From positions 2,666,001-2,730,000 of the forward strand of contig NC_070562.1 of the NCBI RefSeq assembly GCF_026914185.1: a DNA stretch of 64,000 bases, in the 5' to 3' direction. Under the pieces are notes generated by a model. It searched no databases and was not told the origin of the DNA. It saw nothing but the letters and a program-made list of their open reading frames with translations. This document shows, one piece after another, positions 56,407 through 64,000 of the stretch. Each line of letters begins with the position of its first letter. Position 1 is the first letter of the stretch. The position numbers and the translations under genes are program-made. The DNA is from Puccinia triticina. Taxonomy: Eukaryota > Basidiomycota > Pucciniomycetes > Pucciniales > Pucciniaceae.

Positions 56407-56631
56407 TGTTAAGCTGCAAATCCTAAAAGTTGAGTAGATGAAAGAAAACTCCCCCAAGGGAAAGATGTATTTCGGAGAGAGAGAGAGTATATATAGGATT
56501 TGTAAATACATAGTTGGGTTGATGAGTAATAAAACCATAAGAGACTATGTATATAGAAAATATGTAAACAAATAGACATAAAATGACGTGAAAATATAAA
56601 TATAGAAATAAGTGAATAATATGAAATAACA
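56407..56631 (-). repeat. RE6 5' LTR (225 bp)
   Basis: Identical by eye to the 3' LTR. Followed by CATCC. Confidence 0.95.
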
Positions 56632-56636
56632 CATCC

Positions 56637-57828
56637 ATCCACAGCAGCAAATCCCAAACCTTCTTTCTTATCCTCACTCCGGTATGGCGGAATCCTAACT
56701 TAACACAAGTCCCCCCTGGTGGCGAGCTTAACTAAATCTCTCCGAGGAGGCGCAAAGCGCCTCCGAAGGAGAGGCTTACCTCTAAAGTCACACCATTGGC
56801 CCTACAGACTCGAGATTTTCTGGCAAAAAAACACCTATTTTCTTTTCAAAATGTTTTTAAAAATGTAGTTTTGAGTTTAAAAAATATCTGAGTAGACAGA
56901 CTTGTAGCCTGCAATCTCAGATTCCATTTCACCATTTTTTACCCAACTGGCCCCCATGATTACTAGCCCACTCCTCCTGCCCTGTAGTGGTTCTGGAGTG
57001 GTGATCCAGCCGTTTTTGGGCTCAAAATTTGAAATTCCCTGAGCCCGCGCGGTCTCGAAGGGGGGGATTGGTCACATAAATCTGCCAGTTAAAAAAATTC
57101 ACAGGACGTTTCTTGCCAGGGGGGATGAATATGGGGGAGTTTGAAGTGGGCAAAAATAAGCTAAGAAGCTTGCCATTCCAATGGTGCAAAGGGCGCGGGA
57201 TGAATCAAGAGGAAACAGGGAGGTATTGTGGAAAATGGGGGAGCATAGGGTCCTCCCTGCCATTTGTCTTGATCCTGTAGGGCAAGACATGCGACTTTAG
57301 AGGCAAGTCCCTCCTTTGGAGGTTGCTACACTCCCCTGAGGAGGGTACATTTGTGTTAAGTTTGCCCTGGTGGGAGGCTTGCTGTGGCTGGCCGTGAAGT
57401 GGCTCCTCCCGCAGGGAGGGACTTGTGCACAAAGTCAAAATTTGGCTGAGAAAGAACTCATGAATTCCCAGAGCCAAAATATACTTCTGGACCTCAGCTT
57501 TCAAATGGTGCCAGTCTTATCTCCTCAATCCCAACTGTTCTCCCTGCACTAATCTTTCAAAAATAAAAATAAAAAAACAAAGAAATGAGGTAAACTGAAG
57601 GAATTACAACCATCATGCATTGCCTTGTGGATCTTGGATTCACAAACCTACAGATATCTGCAGATCCTACACCTGTAGCCACTCAATTGTTGCAGATAGG
57701 ATATTCAATCCTGCATATTATTAGAAAATCCAAAACAGATCTTCAGAGCAATGGAATATCCTTCAGGATTCCTTTGACCTTCAAAACAGATTCCTTCAAT
57801 CAGATTTTGAGTTCAGGCCTTAAAAAAA
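56637..57828. other. Spacer with nested stem-loops
   Basis: No gene supported. Near 56736-56772 a nested hairpin (CTCTCC, GGAGGCGC, AAA, GCGCCTCC, GGAGAG) stands out. CCCTCC/GGAGG-type stems recur at 57300-57425. Confidence 0.45.
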
Positions 57829-57951
57829 TAGGTGAGGGTGCACTTCAGTACTGCCAAGAGAAATTTCTACTCAGATTATCCTGTACATCTAGGTGAGGGT
57901 GTGCATCAGTACTGCCAAGAGAAATGCCTACTCAGATTGCTCTGTACATGT
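57829..57951. repeat. Tandem duplication of about 62 bp
   Basis: Two adjacent copies begin GGTGAGGGTG, share CAGTACTGCCAAGAGAAAT and end CTGTACAT. They differ at several positions. Confidence 0.85.
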
Positions 57952-58089
57952 GTTGTTGATTTTAAAATCTGTTTTTGTGTTTTTGGGGTTGAAAATTCTC
58001 CCTTTGTCCGCCAGCTTTCAGACATTATGCATGAGGCTCTCCTACAAAGAGCCCTCCAGGCGGGGTCCCCCAGACCCTCCTTTCAAGAG

Positions 58090-60202
58090 GCTTAGTTAAC
58101 GGTTCCGTTCTGGTCATTGAGAGTAATGTCTTGACCGGAACAGACCCAGTCTTTGAGTAGAGTACAAACTCCCCTTGATAACCGGGTCTGTTACGGTTAC
58201 TGAGAATATATTAAATTCAGTTTTTCATCTCTGTCTCAACTCAGAAACTTTGCACAATCAGGTGTGTTCTTGTCAGTCTAACTTGTGTGCTGTACTCACA
58301 CTTTTTTGGTCTGATCCTCTGTGCCTAGTAGTTCTATAGGGAGTGTTTACTCCTCTTGTTTATCAGCGCAGACCTGTTCATTGAGGGGCTATTCTGCTCA
58401 TCATCAATAGAGAGTGCATACTCCCCTCAATGACCAGTTTGTTTTATTGAGGAGTGTTTCCCTCCTCTCAATGACCTGAACAGACCCGGTGTGGTGATTT
58501 ATGTATATGGGCAGGCGTGGTAGAATGTCCACTTGGGAATGCACAGAGCGGCTGAGCGCAGAGTGCATTCCGGTGGCATAAGTACTGAGGATGATGTCAG
58601 GAAGCACACTAAGAAAGCTAACAAAAAGTTGCGCACGGACAGAATGCACGGACCAGGCGGATTGCAGATCTTGGATTGGATATTCGGACTGGAGTGGAAA
58701 GACAGGGCTGGACTGCAGTGGACAACACTCGTGGACTGGTAGCAGCGGCGCGTCAGCAGGTGAGCCAAGGCAGCCAAAGAGGGTGGAACTGGGGCGCAGG
58801 CGTTGGTGAGAGACTGACTGACAGGGGCTAGACAGAGGGTGTGGGAGGTCAAGCATTGGAGATGAGCGGAGTCTTGGAAAATTACATGCAGGAAATTGGG
58901 CATAGCTGAAGGAATAGTGCGGGAAAGTGTAGGATCTGCGGGAACAGGTGGGAGCAGAGATGCATGTGGAGGTTCACGGTTTCTCTTATCTCTTCTTTTC
59001 TATCATCTTACTTACTACGCATCATTGTACTTACAACTTACGGACGTACAAGAGTTTTACGTGACCTTATCTTTTGCTTATGGGATTACCATTGCGGCCA
59101 CCTAACATGATAGGTCTGTTCTGGTTCCAGACAAAGTTGTTTGATGGCAGGTATGTGAAAGATGTGATAGTTTATGATGAGTTAAAAGGGTGAAAGTTGA
59201 CTTGATTATTCCAGTGCGGGTACTACCGTAAAATTCCACTCAAATCAGATACCCGCACCCGCTAAAGCAGGTCAAAGCAGGTACCCGGGTGCATGTAGCG
59301 GGTACCTGTGTGTGTCCACACAAAGTTTGATCCCCGGACCTGGCTCCGCTAGATCATGATACCCGCTGTCCGGTCTGTGCGACACATTGAGGGGAATACA
59401 CCCTCCCCTTGATAGCCGGCGCACACCGGTCATTGAGAGGGTCAAGGGTCTCTCAATGACTGGCACAACACACCGGTAATTGAGAGGGTCAAGGGTCTCT
59501 TGATGACTGGCACAACACACCGGTCATTGAGAGGGTTGAGGGTCTCTTGATGACTGGCACAACACGCCGGTCATTGAGAGGGTCTCTTGATGACCGGCAC
59601 AATACACCGGTCATGGAGAGGACATCTCCTCTCAATGACCGGCACAATCTCCTCTTGATGACTGGCACAACACACCGATCATCAAGAGGAAATCTCATCT
59701 CGGTGACCGGCACAACCAACCGGCCATCAAGAGGAGATGCGGTCATCGAGAGGACATCTCCTCTGAATGACCAGCAGAGACCAAAAATTCAGGGGAATAC
59801 CACCTCCCCTCAATGACTGGCATCGAACAGAGTGGATTGAAAGAGGGGAGCTGTTAATCCCCTCAAACACTGGCAGGCCGGTCGTTGAGGAGAGTCTTTA
59901 CTCCCCTCAATGTCCGGTACACACCAGTCATTGAGGGGAAGTGGTATTTCCCCCAATGACCTATCTGCTCCGGCCATCAAGAGGTGGCCGGTCATTGAGG
60001 GGAGTCGGTATCCCCCCCAATGACCAGTCTGCAGCCATTGAGGGGAGGTGGTATTCCCCCCGGTGACCAGCCTGCGCCGGCCATCAAACGGTCTCCTCTC
60101 CTCTCAATGACCGGTGTATGCCGGTCATCCAGGGGGAGTGGTGCTCTCCTCAATGACCGGTGGGTCATCAAGAGGCAATTCCCTCTCAATGACCGGCACC
60201 GG
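58090..60202. repeat. Tandem array of palindromic CCGGTCATTGAG units
   Basis: From about 59400 to 60200 the sequence is a chain of units of the form CCGGTCATTGAGAGG, short spacer, CCTCTCAATGACCGG. Good examples are at 59426-59463, about 59520-59560, 59568-59605 and 59607-59645. Strength and spacer vary, and later units use CATTGAGGGGAG. A looser set of the same words lies at 58090-58490. Between them (58500-59390) is ordinary spacer. No gene is supported. Confidence 0.8.
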
Positions 60203-61176
60203 TGTGGTAGACGGAGAAGTGAAAAATCAAAAAAAAAAAAAAAAATCTCATACATATATTTAATCACCCTAGGCCTCAAGATACCAACAAATGGACCTCA
60301 GAAATGGATTCTACAGCCAATTTCACCCCTAGTCACCACTGGAAGCATCACTGGAACCCCGCAGGATTTGGAAGTTACACCCTCTTGGACCCTCATGGAC
60401 ACGGCCAGCCCCAGTCATCAACCTGTCACAACCCCCAAGTCACCTTTCCCAGGTATACACATACTCAGCCCCAGCCAAACACATACTCTTTTCTATCCCT
60501 CTTATCTCCACTGCATATGCAGGGGACCAACCCCATTTCTTCTGTGTTTGACATGTCCCCACTTCATTTATGCACCCCTTGCAGCTGCATGCAGTCTTCT
60601 TACCCCATTTCTGCACTCCTTGCATTAGTCTGACACCACTCATGCACCCCTTGCATGAGGTACCCCTGTATTTGACATTTCCCCGCTTTGTTTATGCACT
60701 CCTTGCATTAGTATGTCATCATCTTTCATTTCTCACCCCACTTTTTGCCTGTATTTAGTATCTTCTGACACCACTTGTACGCAGCCCACCAGCTAAAATC
60801 CCTCATCCAGGGTCCCCCTTGTAGCTAAAATCCCTCACATTTGTCTATATAAGGAGCTCTCTCCCCCCCCCCCCCCCCCCAGTTGTTTTTCCCTCAGCTC
60901 AGTACTCCCCAGTTATTTACTCACACTTACCATCACATCTATACCTCACCACAACCCTCATATTTGAAAATAACCGCTGAACTCACTCTCAAATCTCACA
61001 TACCTGTTTTTGAACAAATTCATCTGGAACTAGACCAGACCTATCACTTGATTAAAAATTGCCAAGCTTAGCTTGGTGGGTCTTGTTATCTGATAGCAGA
61101 AGGGCAGAGTTTTGCACCTCCATCATCCCCTTCTCCATTCAGCAAAAGGGTTTCACAACCACTTTTGAGTCTTACA
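60203..61176 (+). repeat. Solo LTR inserted in the palindromic array
   Basis: Starts TGTGGTAGACGG and ends GAGTCTTACA, flanked on both sides by CCGG (60199-60202 and 61177-61180), with array sequence resuming at 61177. It contains a TATATAAGG box near 60848, an 18-C run at 60863-60880, and the 38.2 kb fragment homology at 61060-61160. Same family as 23890-24970. Confidence 0.75.
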
Positions 61177-61499
61177 CCGGTCATTGAAGGAATTGAGGGA
61201 GGGGACGAATCATCCCATGCTAGGCGCGAATGTACCTTCCCTTTTTTTTCTTCAAAAGCAGACACCCACACCCGCACCCGGCACCCAACAACAGGTACTA
61301 GGACACAACCATGGGTACTGGCAAATGGGTGCCGGGTACCAGAGGCCATCCCTAATTCCAGTGGGGATTGAACACAGGTCCTCAAGAGGGTGATATATAA
61401 ATTTGAGAAGAGTGCCTAGGCTGAGAAGGGTTGTCTCAGTTGGGAGTTGAACCTGGAACCGGGTCACTTGTGACAGGCACGTGATATGTCAACCAAGAG
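61177..61499. other. Array remainder and tRNA-like module
   Basis: Array words continue to about 61200. A minus-strand tRNA-like module (A-box-like TCTTGGTTGACATATCACG, B box GGTTCAACTCCC) spans about 61436-61497. No gene. Confidence 0.4.
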
Positions 61500-62256
61500 A
61501 TATGAGAGTATGAGAATATGAGAGTGAGCTCAGTGGTTATTGCAGATATGAGGGATGATATGGTATGTTATAAAGTGTAAGGATGATGATCATGGTGGAT
61601 GGGTGGTATCTGTATGACTGGTAGGTACTGAACTGAGGGAAAAACAACTTAGGGAGAGAGCTCCTTATATAGACAAATTTGAGGGATTTTAGCTACAAGG
61701 GGGACCCTGGATGAGGGATCTTAGGTGGCGGGCTGCGTAAAAGTGATACTAAATACAGGCAAAAAGTGGGGTGAGAAATGAAAGATGATGTCATACTAAT
61801 GCAAGGAGTGCATAAAAAAAGCAGGGAAATGTCAAATACAGGGTTACCTCATGCAAGGGATGCATGAAGGGTGTCAGACGAAAGCAAGGAGTGCATAAAC
61901 AAAGTGGGGAAATGTCAAACATAGAAGAAATGGGGTTGGTCCCCTGCATATTCAGTGGTGAAAAGGGGGATAGAAAAGAGTATGTGTTTGTCTGGGGCCA
62001 AGTATGTGTATACCTGGGAAAGGTGACTTGAGGGGTGTGACAGGTTGATGACTGGGGCTGGCAGTGTCCATGAGGAATCCAGGAGGGTGTAACTTCCAAT
62101 CCAGTGGGTTTCCAGTGATGCTTCCAGTGTGGACTAGGGGTAAGATTGGCCGTAGAATCCATTTCTGAGGTCCGTTTAATGGTATCTTGAGGCCTAGGGT
62201 GAGTAAATATATGTTATAGAAACAACTTTTGATTTTTCACTTTTCCATCTACCACA
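61500..62256 (-). repeat. Inverted partial LTR, mirror of 60203-60985
   Basis: Read on the minus strand it begins TGTGGTAGATGG at 62256 and follows the solo LTR base order through the TATATAAGG box to about 61500, then diverges. With 60203-60985 it makes an inverted repeat with arms of about 0.75 kb. Confidence 0.75.
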
Positions 62257-64000
62257 ACGTAATCTGGGGTTTCTCTGCTGGAAAGGGAGTAGCAGATTAA
62301 TTTTTTTGGTCTATTGGATTACCCTTCTTATTATAAAGCCATTCCAAAAAAGCTTGGCTTTGTTGGAGGGAATTTCCACCCAAACTTTGTATTGGATTTG
62401 CCAATAATCACTGGCAAGGTTGGACATTTGTACATTCATGCACACCTCATTCTTATATGCAGGGTGTGTATACAGCAGCCAGATGCCCTCAATCATCTAC
62501 TTCCTTACATTTTTTTCCTATTTCTGAGTTCAGAATTGAGTGATTTGGCTGATTCTACCCTGGATGCCATCCTGCTCCTGTTTGCAAGATTGGGTGGTGC
62601 TGGTCCCAGCGGCCGGTGTTTTTTTTTCACTAAAAAATGGCTTGATTGGTGGGATCCTGCAAGTGACTGCACTTGCAGGTCTGAATATCATGTATCCAAC
62701 CTTGATTTTGGATGCACATACATTGGCAAATCCAGAAGGAATTTCCAGCAGAAATTCCTTCCAAAGAAGCCAAGCATTTTTGCAATGTCTGTATGCAGGC
62801 AGCTCTTGACTTGGCACACTCAGTAATTTGTATTTTAACATCCTCTTTTTGTTATTCTCTTCATTTGTAAAAATTTATTGCAAGAACATGCCACAAACAA
62901 AGGAAAATAAGGATCAACTCATGGCCCCAATGTCAGAAAATAAACCTGGTGTGATGTTAATTACCCATAGGTGGTGTGTAAAACTTGGTGTGATGGTACA
63001 CAAGCACTGGCCTGTTATGATGGTTGTGAGTTAGCAATGTTTGATTGGGATGGCTCTGAGGCTGCTGGTGTTACTTGGCGGGAGGGGATTCATGGAACAG
63101 AGGGCTGCCGCAAGGAAGATCATATTGTGTTTTGCAGAATTGTTGGATGATTTTCCAAAATTTCTGGTTTTGTTGACCGGGGACAATCACATATTTTTTT
63201 TATGTTTTCCGCATGGTGCACCTGACAGATGTCAGATGAGGCCCAAGGCCAAATCTACCCCTGGAGCCAATGTTGGGCCTTTACTATGCTTTACTATAAC
63301 CAGGCCCTTCCAGTAGAGTACAGATATTTTTATCATCTCCGGTACTTTACTGGTTATATTAAAGGAATTTTTTCCAATGGGCTGATATAGTAGAGAGCCC
63401 TATTAAACATGTTTCAACCCTATTTATTTCAATAACCAGGGGCAATGGTGGGTTGCTACTTTACTCTACGATAACTGAGCCTGTAGAGTAAAGTAGCGAC
63501 CTACCCCTGGCAGGGGTAAAAGCGGGTTTAAATGTACTTTTACCCCTGCTTATTGAAATAAAAAGGGGCAAAACTAGGTGCAAATGCCTTTTTGTGGTTA
63601 TAAGGAGCCTTTTGCAAGCTCCCATCAACAAAAAAAAATACTTTAACTGATACTGTACCTGTATAAAAAAATGAAAAAATCAAATATGTGTTATAGTAAA
63701 GAAAAATTCTTTACTGATTGGAGTGCTATCTGTTATAGTATTGAGCCAAAAACATCTACTATATCTTTACTTTACCAATAACTGTAAATTAAAGGCCCAC
63801 TAGAGTTCAAGGCGGCTGCGCCGCTTCAGCACTTAATGCAAATGGGGCCAAGAAGATTGTTTTGTACAATAGGGCAAAATTTTATGCAGTGTTTTTGACA
63901 GCATGATTTTTCAAACCAAGGAAGGTGATGGAAAACTGGTATAGTCACCATCTATGTCAATCTTGTTTACTCAGTCTCATGGAGAAAAGTCAAGATGTCA
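62257..64000. other. Terminal spacer with coding-like remnant and stem-loops
   Basis: A + strand stretch at 62314-62809 reads as protein-like sequence in two phases that meet at a T-run near 62622 (end reads GLIGGILQVTALAGLNIMYP). I recognise no family. Strong stem-loops occur near 63453-63498 (15-bp stem GCTACTTTACTCTAC) and near 63511-63550 (CAGGGGTAAAAG and complement). Confidence 0.35.

Larger units (their letters stand above)
51332..56631 (-). mobile_element. RE6: young Ty1/copia LTR retrotransposon
   Basis: Bounded by 225-bp LTRs (51332-51556 and 56407-56631) that are identical by eye. Target duplicate CATCC is at 51327-51331 and 56632-56636. The internal region encodes Gag and a complete Pol in one phase, separated by a single UGA. 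This is the best-preserved element in the window. Confidence 0.95.

Noticed and set aside
58090..60202. CRISPR-like array
   Set aside because: Units are palindromic with no unique spacers of constant length, and the genome is eukaryotic.

Overview
The window looks like transposon-dominated DNA from a basidiomycete fungus, most plausibly a rust (Pucciniales). Three things point that way. The only convincing host genes carry seven short GT-AG introns each, which is typical of basidiomycetes. Six LTR retrotransposons lie nested or side by side. Premature stops and LTR differences are biased towards CpG transitions, a decay pattern reported for Pucciniomycotina repeats. Species assignment is inference from memory, without a search.

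Layout. 1-1.75 kb: no clear gene. 1.75-8.85 kb: decayed Ty3/gypsy element (RE1, +) with a 0.9 kb insertion in its integrase. 9.36-11.18 kb: spacer crowded with short perfect stem-loops and tRNA-like modules. 11.18-16.50 kb: Ty1/copia element RE2 (+) with near-identical LTRs. 16.50-23.49 kb: long inverted-repeat (foldback) element, split by copia element RE3 (+, 17.0-22.5 kb). 23.49-24.97 kb: tail and LTR of another Ty3 element. 26.2-32.5 kb: Ty3 chromovirus RE4 (-). 34.17-34.37 kb: mariner-like MITE. 37.4-38.2 kb: second stem-loop-rich stretch. 38.27-43.21 kb: copia element RE5 (-), inserted in an LTR fragment. 45.2-51.2 kb: two carnitine acetyltransferase genes, tail to tail. 51.33-56.63 kb: copia element RE6 (-) with identical LTRs. 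57-64 kb: spacer with a tandem palindromic array, a solo LTR inserted in that array, and an inverted partial LTR.

How it fits together. The two acetyltransferase genes have matching exon structure: exons 1-7 are the same length when exon 1 is counted from the inner ATG. Both have an in-frame upstream ATG exactly 37 codons before the inner ATG, and both end in -AKL (PTS1). This is the arrangement known for enzymes shared between mitochondria and peroxisomes. RE6 lies 125 bp upstream of the second gene, in the same orientation, so its 3' LTR could influence that gene. Three of the four copia elements have a primer-binding site matching the anticodon arm of initiator tRNA-Met. The fourth (RE5) matches the anticodon arm of tRNA-Lys(CUU) with the same inferred primer end, which suggests a primer switch within a half-tRNA priming mechanism. 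The other strong theme is stem-loop architecture: several kilobases consist of consecutive word/spacer/reverse-complement units that no gene explains.
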